Assembly: GCA_037039925.1 (NCBI GenBank)
Contig: JAXRKP010000452.1
Span: 167,001 to 231,000, forward strand
Source: Doris montereyensis
Taxonomy: Eukaryota > Mollusca > Gastropoda > Nudibranchia > Dorididae
DNA length: 64,000 nucleotides
Direction of reading: 5' to 3'
In this document: positions 33,405 to 55,600 of the stretch, in pieces
Layout of the letters: every line of letters starts with the position of its first letter
How positions within the stretch are numbered: position 1 is the stretch's first letter
Position numbers and translations under genes: made by a program
The notes under the pieces: model-generated
What the model was told of the DNA's origin: nothing
The model's input: the letters and a program-made list of their open reading frames with translations, nothing else
Databases searched by the model: none

Positions 33405-35205
33405 ATAATTCATGTCTAATTGAAACAAACACACTATTGGTACATGGGAAGAGTTCGGACAAAGACTTCAAGAAAGCTATCAAGGAAATCAAAAGCTGTT
33501 CTGGGGAGGGCAACGCATAGCATGAGAAAGACCAAAGCATGCCCAATACGACAAATTAAGAACGCCAAAGGAGAAATAATGAAAGGAGATAGCGAAATCA
33601 TGGAAACGTGGATAAAGTATTTTCAACAATTACATAATCCCTCCAGAACATATGAAACAAGGAGTGCAGATCAATTATTGAGAGTAACAAGTAATCGAGA
33701 TGAGACAGCTGAAAATGTAGATGTCTCAATGGAAGACCTTCAAACTGCTATAAGAAAAGTGAAATTAGGAAAAGCCCCAGAAGCAGATCAAATTTATCCC
33801 GAAATGATTAAAAACAAAGGGAGAGAGGCAGACAAACTACTACATGCAATATGTCAACAAGCATGGAATAAGGGAACGGTAGTACCAATACACAAGAAAG
33901 GATCAACTATGGAATGCTCAAACTATAGAGGGATATCACTACTTAGTGTTCCAGGAAAAGTATATGCCAGGATACTGGAAATGAGACTAAGGAAAAGAGT
34001 AGAGGATCAGATTGAAGAGCATCAGAGTGGATTTAGATCAGGAAGAAGTGTACAAGACCACATATTTACAATTAGACAAATAATAGAAAAATTCCTTTGA
34101 GAGAAACATTGACCTGCACCTGTGTTTTATTGACTTAGAAAAGGCATTTGATACTGTGAGGAGGAACGAACTATGGCATTCCTTAAAAGAACACAATGTA
34201 GAGCAAAATTTAATAGAAGCCAATAAAAGTTTTTACAATAAACCAACATGTGCAGTGAGAGTTGCTGGAAACACATCTGCAGAATTTGATGTTTATCACA
34301 TTTATGGATTCAGTCGAAAAGGCATCCTCAAAAATGAAGAAAATGAATGTAGGTATATGGAAGCTCAAATCAGTAAATGTATCAATGCTTTCATTTGCTG
34401 ATGATTTAGTTCTGCTTGGAAAATCAGAAAGCAACCTCCAACAAATATCAACATAATGAATTAAATAAAAGAGGAATGAGAGTAAATGCAAAGAAAACCA
34501 AAACAATGCTAGTAAGTAGGGAAGCTAAAACACAAAATTTGTAATTAGGTAGGGAGATTTTAGAACAAGTTCAAAGCTACAATTACTTAGGAGTAATGAT
34601 TAACTCAGAGGAAAAACTAAGAGAACAAATCAGCCAGAGAATCCAAAATGCAAATGCAATATATAACCATCTAGGAAAGGCATTTGTAGGTAAACAAGAA
34701 TTGTCAACAAAAACCAAAATGGCAGTATACAACACAGTGTACTGTCCTACTCTCCTCTATGGCAGTGAAACCTGGACCTTAGACAGTAGGGAATACAGTA
34801 GAGTGCAGGCAGCCGAAATGAAATATCTAAGAAGAGTAGTAGGGAAAACTAAAAGAGACAAAATCAGAAACACAACAATAAGAGATCAAACTAAAGCAGA
34901 TAGCATAAAAACTAAGATAGAAATGAATGAACTGAGATGGTTTGGGCATGTTAACAGAATGAATGACAATAGAATAGCTAAATCAGTATACAGTGCTAAA
35001 ACTCAAGGAAAAAGACCAAAAGGCAGACCTCGGAGAAAGTGGGAAGAAGATATAAAAGAGGCATTAACGCAAAGAAATTTAACTCTCACGGAAGGAAACA
35101 AAAAATGTCAGGACAGGGCAGCCTGGAGAAAGATCATTTCGGGCATCTAAAACCCATACACACGAAGGTAGGATGAGAGCTGATAAAGAAAGAAAGAAAG
35201 GTAAA
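33405..35205 (+). mobile_element. 5'-truncated LINE (endonuclease/reverse-transcriptase type), copy 1
   Basis: Broken ORF2: [39 protein letters not shown], then in another frame [12 protein letters not shown] (catalytic motif A) and [15 protein letters not shown] (motif C with the FADD box), then [31 protein letters not shown] and [11 protein letters not shown]. The 3' end has GATCATTTCGGGCATCTAAA and an AAAG-rich tail. Several frameshifts make it non-coding. It lacks the endonuclease present in the copy at 55.4-58.2 kb. Confidence 0.93.
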
Positions 35206-35674
35206 CATACGAGTAATTATATTCATATGCCTTTAATGCTCCGGTAGATTTTTGTTTTTGTTTTTTTAGAAAACAATGAAATGTATAATGCAGGCTTAGT
35301 TTTAGTTTGCTAAACACATAGGATCTAATGGGAGTTGAAATGCTTTTAATTACTAGATGTTTATAAACAAAACAGTAATAACATGATATGCATTATGTTT
35401 TAATATTTTCAACCTCGCCTCTGGGCATTGTTTCCACATTGGGTCTTTCATCTAACACACCCATGTTTATACTAATGGTATAATAATATTAATAAGCATT
35501 GTTAACATTGACTACTAAGTGTGTGCAAGTTGAATGGCAGTCATGTTTTTTTCTGCAGATCTATGCTCTAGCCAAAATAGGCTATAAGCGAAAAATGTTG
35601 TTTATCAGGAGACCTGAGAGAGCTGAGTGAGACATAATTTGACTTTAAAATAAATGAACAAAAACACATCTGTT
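35206..35674. other. Intergenic sequence, METTL5 3' flank
   Basis: Between the LINE tail and the METTL5 stop codon; it includes the 3' UTR of METTL5 on the minus strand. Nothing else recognised. Confidence 0.4.
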
Positions 35675-45822
<10,148 letters not shown>

Positions 45823-46315
45823 GATTGCACACTGACTCTGTTGACGGAATGTGACGAATACATCTTTAGTTGCTAAATTGCACAATAACAAAGCCAAATT
45901 CATGACAAATGCAGTGTTATTTTTACAAATATTGCAAAGAGGGCTCTGCTGTGGAATTCCGACAAACATAATTTTTTATTCCACTTACACTCATGTTTAC
46001 TCATGATCCCAAGAGATAACTAGCACTATTCGCCATTAATCGCAAATGGACCTCAGCACTGTTCGCCATTAATGATGAATGATGGTCATCAGCATGATCC
46101 CAGTAAATGACGAATAGACTGTGTAATAAAAGATCTATAAATAAATTATATAATCTATTGGTAAACCTTGTTAATATTTGACATTTATAACCCTATTATT
46201 TCCCTCCTGGTTTTGACAATTCAACATTAAATCTAGCTGTATGGGAATTTAATGATCTTCTCTCTCTCTCCTTCCTATCTTTTGATCTTGTGTCGTTAAT
46301 ATTAAAGGAGCTCGT

Positions 46316-46476
46316 CTTCCATACGGGACGGCACTGTCTTTTTCTTTCTTTCTTTCCCTTTATGTTTTTTTCTTCTGACATCACATTGTGTGATGCCGGA
46401 TATTTGATCTGAAACGTCACGTGCTTGTTCTGTCTTTATTAGTGGAGTTGTCACTTATTGTCATATTTCGCCATTA
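46316..46476 (+). mobile_element. Penelope-like terminal repeat, third, deleted copy
   Basis: Matches 32750-32932 from CTTTTTCTTTCTTTCTTTC to TCACTTATTGTCATATTTCG. A gap between GTGTGATGCC and CTGAAACGTC removes the CTGATGA box and stem II, so no hammerhead remains. Confidence 0.85.
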
Positions 46477-46780
46477 ATGACGGATGAATTTTGCCACTAT
46501 CCATTATTAATGGTTGAGCATGATCCCAGTTAAAATCGGAAAAGATTTTGTATTTTTGTAATGATTTGATGAATTTCAAGATTAAGATCCCTCTCAGTCA
46601 AGTGTGTGTAAATGTCTCGCTTACCTTCTATCTTTTTTAAGTATTGTGTCACGATTCAACATTAGGTCGAGATCTATGTGGCATGTGTGATTTGATCTGA
46701 AGATATGTATGTGTGTGTATCTCTCTTTGTATCTTGCACATGTATGTGTGTCACTCTCCATCTATCTATCTTTCTTGGTA

Positions 46781-47575
46781 CAGTAGATGCTGCAAAAGTC
46801 GACGTTGCATAAGTCGATTTTGATCTAAATCGATGTTTTTGGACGGCCCCACCCCCACACATTTTTTAGTTAACAAAAAACTGTCTAGTCGACATCGACT
46901 TAAGTAACATGCTTTTCAAGTCAATCTTTTTTCAAGGTCTGCGGACAGTAGAATGAAAGACAATATGATTGTGTAAGTCCACGGCCGTTGACCCCACAGC
47001 TGGAGAGGGATAGAGAAAGAGAGGGGTGGGTGAGAATAGCGTGCCTCCTTCTTTGTTAGACACACTGTGTAATACAGGATGTAACACATCGTGCAATGTT
47101 GATGTAGTAGTAGTAGTACAACATGCAGTAATGTGTGTTTTAGGTGTGTGTGGGGGAGGGGGATAGAAAGAAGATGGAGGTGCCAAAAGGATCTTACTCT
47201 TACCCAATCATTGTGGATCGCCCATCGGCATTAATATTATTAGTAGATCTATCTACGTGAAGCATTTTGCGAAACAGGCAATTGGTTTAAAATTGAAGCC
47301 AGAGATATAATCGTATGCACTGTCTTACTCTTACTAATACCACTCCATCATCGATCACCACTTCTCTCTTTCATTTGGAAGTCTACCACCGTGCTCAATT
47401 ACTTGACACATGCATGTGAGCCTCCGTCAGCAGTCAGTAATTAGTAATGGTACCCTGACCATAACGATGAAAATCATGTCAGGGGAGGTAACTGAGCAAT
47501 TGCTTAAGTCAATTTTTTTACATATAAGTCGATATTTTTTAATAAGTCCCTTGAACATCGATGCGGCATCCTCTG
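46781..47575. mobile_element. 795-bp pogo-like TIR element
   Basis: Left CAGTAGATGCTGCAAAAGTC and right end, read inverted, CAGAGGATGCCGCATCGATG; both bordered by TA. The interior repeats TAAGTCGA words near both ends. No transposase. Confidence 0.75.
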
Positions 47576-47954
47576 TATTGTGTTTTCTCCCTCCCTCCTT
47601 ACTTCTGTCTTGTAAAATACTCGGATCTAGATTGAATCTGAGATCTAGAGCTAATATCTAAATTTCCTGTAAGAAATCGAAAGACTCAAAATTTACGGCA
47701 AGGTTGACGACATTGTCACTGGGAACAACGAAATGACGCCATCTCGATTCATCATTCATAATCGGCAATACATCGATACTAATGATGAATGGCATTTTTC
47801 TCTCTCAGGTATTCACATTGGTCATTATTGCGAATAGTCACTTTGTAGAAACACACACACGCACAACACTCATCTCCAACAGGCTCTTTATTTTGCAGAT
47901 TAATGAACTGAAAGAGAAATCAGAGAGAGAAAGGAGGGAGATAGATCTAAGATA

Positions 47955-48559
<605 letters not shown>

Positions 48560-48783
48560 CACACTTAAATCAAGAGCATGTACATGTACTCAACTCCAGT
48601 ACCGAAAAACAACGCTATTCGATTCATCATGATCCGTATTCCGCCATGGTTAGCATTAAAAAACAATCTCAAGTGTTCATCATTAATTTAATGGCGAATA
48701 ATTACTGCGAGAATAATAATCATATATGAAATATGAAATCTAGATCTAGATCTAGAGCTAGATCGAGCTTCTTCTAGTTCTAG

Positions 48784-49372
48784 TATTCGGACCCGTGTCC
48801 CAATAGTGTAGGTGTTTATTCGGACCCGCGTGTCCCAATAGTGTGGGTTTTATTCGGACCCGGGTTTTTATTAGGACACACAGATCTACAATCCATGTCT
48901 AAAAATATATTTTTTAGAGAATTGAAGTTGAAGACACGTAATTTCAGTTTCAATCGTAGCGAAGCAAGGCCATCTTGACAGCCTTGAACGAAGTCGACTT
49001 CTATTTCTAGCGGTCATATTTCGTTCCGGAAAAAAAGTAAACGGAAACCTTTCATACCTTTCGGTGAACGAATTTCGGGTGCACGGGTCGCGATTTTTAT
49101 TACCCATTTTAAGCATTTTTTAATCTAAGGTAAATATCCCAGTAGGTGCTACACTACGTTATTAATGTTATGGAGTAGGCTACCGGGAAAGTTATTGGAT
49201 TTTTTGGGACATGGGTGGTACCGGCACTTAAACAATAGATCTAATAATATTGTTTTGGGCATGCACGGTTCAGGTTAGGTTATGATGTCATTTTACATAA
49301 AAATAGTCCGTGTCCTAATAGGCCCAGCATGTCCGAATAGTGTGGGTGTTTATTGGGACCCGGGTCCGAATA
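48784..49372. mobile_element. Candidate 589-bp TIR element with subterminal repeats
   Basis: Starts TATTCGGACCCGTGTCCCAA and ends with the inverse of TATTCGGACCCGGGTCCCAA. Near both ends the block CCGTGTCCCAATAGTGTGGG is repeated in direct and inverted form. No ORF. Subterminal repeats of this kind often bind a transposase, hence the call. Confidence 0.6.
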
Positions 49373-49423
49373 ACCACTTCGAATCTAGATCTAGATAGAC
49401 CTCTAGATTCTAGCTCTAGCTCT

Positions 49424-49550
<127 letters not shown>

Positions 49551-50430
49551 ATTTATTTTTTTTTTTTTTTAATTTTATTTTTTTTAATTTTTTTTTTTAT
49601 ATATATTTAATTGGTGACAATACCTGAGACTTCTCCGATTTCTCTTCGTTCTTATCTCCTTAATTCCCTAGATCTAGATCTAGATCTATATCTATATTGA
49701 GTTTGTAATTGGAAACTCACAAGATCTAAGTTGGGCAGTATAGCTCTGGATTCTAGTTTTTTAACATGAAATTAATGGCGATGGCAATCAAATGTTGTGT
49801 TTCGTTTCTAACTTTCTGCTGATTCCGATTCCACTTTCGGTTTCTTAGTTTCGGTAGTTTTTAATTTTCCATTTTATCCAATTGTTATCAGTCATTCAGA
49901 TCCTCCATGGGAAAACGACAGCCAATCACATGGACTGTTACAATAAATTACCAGTTACAAATTCTTCGGCGATTGTTTTCAATGTTTTGATAGAATCAGG
50001 AACTTTGATGTAGATCTAAAGACAAAGATGAATTGAAAAGGTGTCTATCATAGATCGAGTTAGACTTAAGGTCTAGATAATCTAGATCGTCAGCGCTGAG
50101 TAAAGAAAAAGATCTAGACTAGAGTTTATGTAGTCAGTAAACTATTCTGTTTCCCAAGACTTTTCATCTCTCGATCATATTTTAATAAATGGATCTAGAT
50201 CTAGATCTAGATATATAAGATTTATCACATGATACAAGCTTTGTTTTTGTTATTGTCATGGTTGTAAGTAATAATAATGTTTATAATCTAGATCTAGATC
50301 TAGATCCAAGACTGGAGAACTTTCATTCACGCGGAAAAAAAAGACAACAAACAGCCTCTCCGAGATCTAAGATCTAGAGCTAGATCTCTAGATCCAGACA
50401 GAGCAAAATATAGAATGAATCTAGATCTAG

Positions 50431-50524
50431 AACAAAGTGAATAATTTCAGATCATAGTAAATTAAATGTGGATCTTTGACAGGCCACATTTAATTTACTA
50501 TGATCTGACATTATTCACTTTGTT
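50431..50524. repeat. Near-perfect hairpin, 41-bp arms, 12-nt loop
   Basis: The left arm (50431-50471) starts AACAAAGTGAATAATTTCAG and the right arm (50484-50524) ends TTATTCACTTTGTT. The arms differ at one position. The loop is ATCTTTGACAGG. Confidence 0.93.
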
Positions 50525-51540
50525 GTCTTCTCATAATATACGGTGGAACTTTGGGATCGTGAGAGATAGTTGATGTTAACCGAATCCAGGAAATAATTGA
50601 ATGGCTGTGATTATTCTCCGCTGTGTGGTTATTTTCCACCAGGTTTTTCAAGCTGACCTTTGGGGGCTAGACAATAGGTCAAACTATATGCGGGCTTTCG
50701 TTAATCACCGTCAGTACAAGCATACGGAATTATTTTTATATTTCACTGAACTATTGTATTAAAAATATCGTCTTGCAAGGAGCGACGGCCATATCGCAGG
50801 CCCCACCACCTTGGCCCCAGAGGCAGGTGACAAGGACGTGATCGCTACACGTGATTTCATCGGCTTCGATTGTTTAAACGTAGATCTACCTCCCTTTCTC
50901 ATGCGTGATAAACTCGCCTAAACAATGGAATGCGCGCAGTGTAGTTGTAACATTACTAGGCCTACATGCTACCGGGTTGTTTATCATTGCATGCACTACG
51001 TTAAACGTTTATATTAAATTGTTTTTTTTACTCACACGCGTGTGTGTATGAGAGAGAGAGTGTGTGTGTTTTAGTATTTATTTAGTGTAGAGATGCAACT
51101 CGTGCCAATGCTTTTGCCTTATCTTGACCCTTGGAACGATATGCTATGTGGATTTAAATTGTACATTACACAGTAGTATAGTGACTATTAGTGCACTACA
51201 TCGTACACAGTAGGTACACATCATGTAAGGCCTACAACGTCGGTGACGGAAGCGGGACAGAGAGAGAGAAAGAGAGACAGATAGAGAGCAGTCCAACAGG
51301 GAACAGACAAAGAAAATGAATGAAATGCCTGGGGGAACCACGTGATCACGTCACCTTTCGATACTGGCGAGCCCAGGGCAGTAGAAAATCCGACGGAAAA
51401 TAGACAAAAGTATTATCTTCGCCGCCCGGCGGAGAATAATCAAATTTGGTTATTTTCAGCCCGGCGGAAAATACTCACTCCCTAATTGAATATAATATAA
51501 TTGCTATATTGATAATATGCAAATGCCTCAATGATTCTGG
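50525..51540. other. Intergenic, nothing recognised
   Basis: Contains GCCCGGCGGA words repeated at 51425-51475 and a short GA/GT run near 51050. No gene supported. The haspin promoter or 5' exon could lie between here and 52,440. Confidence 0.4.
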
Positions 51541-51544
51541 GCCT

Positions 51545-51785
51545 CAGTACTGAACTTTTACGTAAAAAGACCCCCACACAAAGTTTGCGCTCCTCCAACA
51601 CAATTTTAAAAGTTCCAAGAATGTGTCTTAAATTCTATGGTTAGCACGCTTTTGAATTTTTGGGCCCAAAAGTCTGGAACAGTCTTCCCCGGGAGACCAG
51701 AACAAAGGAAAGCTTTGTCCTTCAAAACATCTTTGAAATACCACCTCTTCTTTAACGCATACCCACCAAACTAATTTTACGTGCG
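51545..51785 (+). mobile_element. LINE 3' fragment (CR1-like tail)
   Basis: In one frame LGPKVWNSLP and, after a frameshift, RKALSFKTSLKYHLFFNAY: the C-terminal end of a CR1-like ORF2 protein. Related in type to 28885-29415. Confidence 0.7.
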
Positions 51786-52439
51786 TTTTTAGTAAACAGT
51801 TTAAGTTGTATATATATATTTATGTCATTTAGAGAAAAGGGCCCAAAACCATGGACTTTGGCATTGTTGGTTTTGGAAATTCCAAATTTCAAACGGCTGT
51901 TAACGTGATGTACCTTTATCATATCATTTTCACACTTTTCAGAAAGCATGATTTCCTTTTTACTCCCTGGGATTATCGCTCTGTCTCTTTTTTTTCACGA
52001 AAGTAGACACTGGCACATTATTGAAATGACCCCTTTAGATACAGTTCTACCACCTTGAAAAATTTTCAACACATCTCACCCGATCAGAAATGACCCCTTC
52101 AATTACTTGGAGTGGTGGAAGTTGATCACAACCGAGTTAATTTCTTGAAGGTTCCTCATACACATTCTGTTGAAATTTAATTTTGCTTACTGCCTAAGGT
52201 TATTTAATGTTGTGCTCGACTATGAAAACCCTCCAGAACACGATAGGCCTACTGTTCAGGAAACATCTAGGCATTATTTATTATTTACTTTGTTGTCTTT
52301 TCATGATGTAATTAGTTTTAAATGTTTAACTTTAATTCTTAATTTGAATAGTATGATACATAAATGTATGATTTATTATGTCAGTCTTTCTCAAAACAGG
52401 TTCCGTTGCATTTTGAGGAAAAGCGTCATATATTGAAGT

Positions 52440-52662
52440 ATGAAGAAGGCCAATTCTTACAGAACGTATGGGCGCACCGTTGGTGCAAGAAATACAGCTG
52501 CATCAATTACATTTGATGAAATCATGGAAAAAAAGAATTTAAGGAAAATTCACCATTTGGTACATCTGACTCCTCCGCCGGGAGCTACAAAGAGGACGAC
52601 TTCATACCAAATAATAGACCTCGTCGAAGATGTACACAAAGGAAAAGAGTGATCATGCCAAT
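52440..52662 (+). CDS. HASPIN: Haspin exon 1 with RTYG motif and a frameshift
   Basis: Begins [20 protein letters not shown]. At the seven-A run 52528-52534 the coding sense moves to another frame, which reads [20 protein letters not shown], then [20 protein letters not shown] up to the GTAAGC donor. Only that second frame joins exon 2 in phase. One missing A accounts for it. The basic [11 protein letters not shown] stretch could be a nuclear signal. Confidence 0.75.
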
Positions 52663-55600
52663 GTAAGCTTTACAACATTGATTTTTATTTTCAGTCATAC
52701 ATACATTCTGTTGTCCATCCATCTGGTATATATCATGTGCTATTTAGATGTTGTCCCCTGGATTTTTTTACATATATACGTCATTTCTGTTGCTATTCCC
52801 CCACTGTTTTATTGCTTAACTGAAATATTATGTTAACTTATGCTTCCAATGTTAAAAAAAGAAGAATTTATTGTTGTCGTGTGGAGAATTTCTAATTGTT
52901 GCAGTAGCAGTAAATGATAAATTGTCTTATTCCTAAGAATTCTGCCTCTATTCAGAAGAATAAAAAGTTTAAATACAAATAAATCAATGTTCAAAGGGCA
53001 CAACATTGAAAGTATAGCCACTTCAATTCGCCCACACTCCAACTTTCTTTTCCTTAAAGATAAAATGAGTAATATTGATATAAGAGCAAGAGTTAACTTC
53101 TGTTACTTGTTACATGACATTAATAGTGTATTTGTTTTCTACTTTGCTGGTGCAGGTTTTTAAATATAATTTTTGTTTTGCTTAGTTTGTCTAATATTTT
53201 TCCTCTTTTCTTTGATAACATTGTGGAGAAAGTTGTTATACAGGGATATTATGTCCTTGCAAAGGGTGAGAAGAATTTCGGTTGAAATGTTCAAGATCGT
53301 AATCAATGTCTTAATATTCTGAGTTTGAATTACACATTTTGTAAGATATTTTTAATTGTATTCATCTCGTTCTCCTTTGGTCCCACAGTGAGGTAGACTG
53401 CTCAAGAGAGGAATGCTCTCCTGCACCAAATGAGCATCGTCTGAATGTTTCATTCAACTCTGAATGTTTTGTGGTGAGATAATTTTTCCTATCTCTGAAA
53501 TTTTAAACTTTAAAAACAATTTTACGGTCTGCACCTTTGAGGGTAGAAGATGTAAGCAATCATATATTTTATACACTGAGGTCCATAAACTTGTCTTGTT
53601 GCTACTCAAAATGTTTAATGCGTACTGTTCCTGCCATGGAGTAGTCACAGCTGCTATTGTATTGATGAAGATTAAGTAATGTTATATAATCAGCCTCTTA
53701 TTTTGTATTGGGGTAAATGAAGAGTGTGAGATAGAATTTGTATTTTGTCAGCATACACTCATATTTTGTTTATTTGTTTGACTGAATTTTTCATTCTAAT
53801 TCATTCACGGACAGTGATTCCCAGTATTGTTTTTATTCTTGCCACTAATCAATGTAATTGATATGTTCAAATGCATCTCTTAACAGGTATTGAGCCCATT
53901 TGAAAAACGACGAAAGACATCTGTCCTGAAATCTCAGGATGGAAATGTAAAGCAAAAGAAAAAACTTCTGTGAATAGAGAAAAGCAAAAGAAACCAGAGA
54001 AACACAGTGTTCAAGACAAGGAAAATTTAGTCAATGAGAAATCATTCAATTTTGCTGACATTGAACAAGATTCTCTCATTATTGAATCTGATCATCCAGT
54101 ACAGGAGGTACCTCAGAGCAGCACCCCTAACTTCGTACTTAGGGATAAATCCATGTCAAGAATTCCCAATCTGGATAAACGTGAAATGGATGTTTCAAAC
54201 ATCAAATCAGACTGTGAAGATGATCATTGTTCTTTTGGAAGTGCATGTTCACCGTCAGAATCACATAATGCTTTGCCTACTCACAATTTCACCTTGCGGA
54301 GATCTACTAGGAAAGCAAAAGGCAGGGATCCCAACTTGTGGGAGAATCTCATGAAGAAGTCATGTGAAAATGTTCATATCACCAATGATGATTTTTACAT
54401 GGGAAATTCTTCGGGTAAGTTTAAAAGATATTTGTATTTGTTCAGTAGACACAGAGGAATAACACTCCCTATATTTATAAAACTGAAATTCTTCTTGATT
54501 GAAATTGTAATAACCTTTTATGTGAAGATGTCTATTTTCTCTTTGAGATGTGCAATTTATAGAGGAAAAAATGCAAATATACACTTTAGGTGTATGTCTG
54601 AGTGTAAACGTGTCAAGTCATATCCGCAACATCATTACATAGATTTGGTATCACTGCATAAGTTGCACAACATATTGTCACAAATGTCTTTTATCAATGT
54701 TTCATTACTGTTTTCTGTTGTTATTGCATCTCTCTCGCTTCAAAGTGGTGAAATAAAATACTGTTGTAAGATCAGTACATACACTACATGTATTATGTAA
54801 ACAAAAGCAAGAAACACAGGATTTAAAAATTAGAGAAAAATAACGTTATTAATGCAATTATAAACTTAAACAAAAGGGTATGATTGTTGATTAGACCTAC
54901 TACAATTGTCAAAATATTTGCAATTCTTAATTTATGCTAGTTTTTATTTTCTTATTTTTTAAACATATAATAAATTACGCCTTCGCCTTCTTTGATCACA
55001 TTTGATCGTTTTTAATGTATTTTCTATTTTTCAAGGTTGCTTTCTAACATTTGATCTCCATTCACTACTTGAAGTTTAATTGTAGTTTGTAGTTAAGTTC
55101 CTAAATCAATTAATGATGGATGTGCATTTATAAAATCAATTAGGAAAGCTTAGTTCTCTGATCGGGTTAGTTGTGTTAACAATTTTTCAGGGTGGTAGAA
55201 CTGTGTATGAAGGCATCATTTCAATAGTGTGCCTATGTCCATTTTCGTGAAAAACGAGACAGAGATAATCCTAGGGAATCAAAGGAAGTCATGCTTCCTG
55301 GAAAATGTGAAAATGATATGATGAAAAGACATCATGTTTAAAGCCGTTTAAAACTTGTAGTTCCCAAAGCCTCCAAAATCTGTAGTTTTTGGCATGTTTT
55401 TTTCTTTCTTTATCAGTTCCCATTCTACTTTTTGGTGTATGGATTCAGATGTCCGATATGATCTTTCTCCAGGATGCCCTGTCCTGGCATTTTCTGTTTT
55501 CTTCCAAAAATGTTAAATTTCTTTTCTTCAATGCCTCTTTTATATCTTCTTCCCACTTTCTCCGAGGTCTACCTTTGGTCTTTTACCTTAGACTTTAGCT

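Noticed and set aside
45823..45969. N-terminal extension of METTL5
   Set aside because: The frame is open, but METTL5 proteins begin near LESxLQ-type sequence and the extra residues have no family counterpart.
52170..52436. Open frame just upstream of haspin exon 1
   Set aside because: No resemblance to haspin, and the RTYG-containing start at 52440 fits the family better.
54415..54800. Continuation of the haspin exon 3 frame
   Set aside because: A strong GTAAGT donor at 54415 and the change to intron-like hydrophobic codons show that it is intronic read-through.
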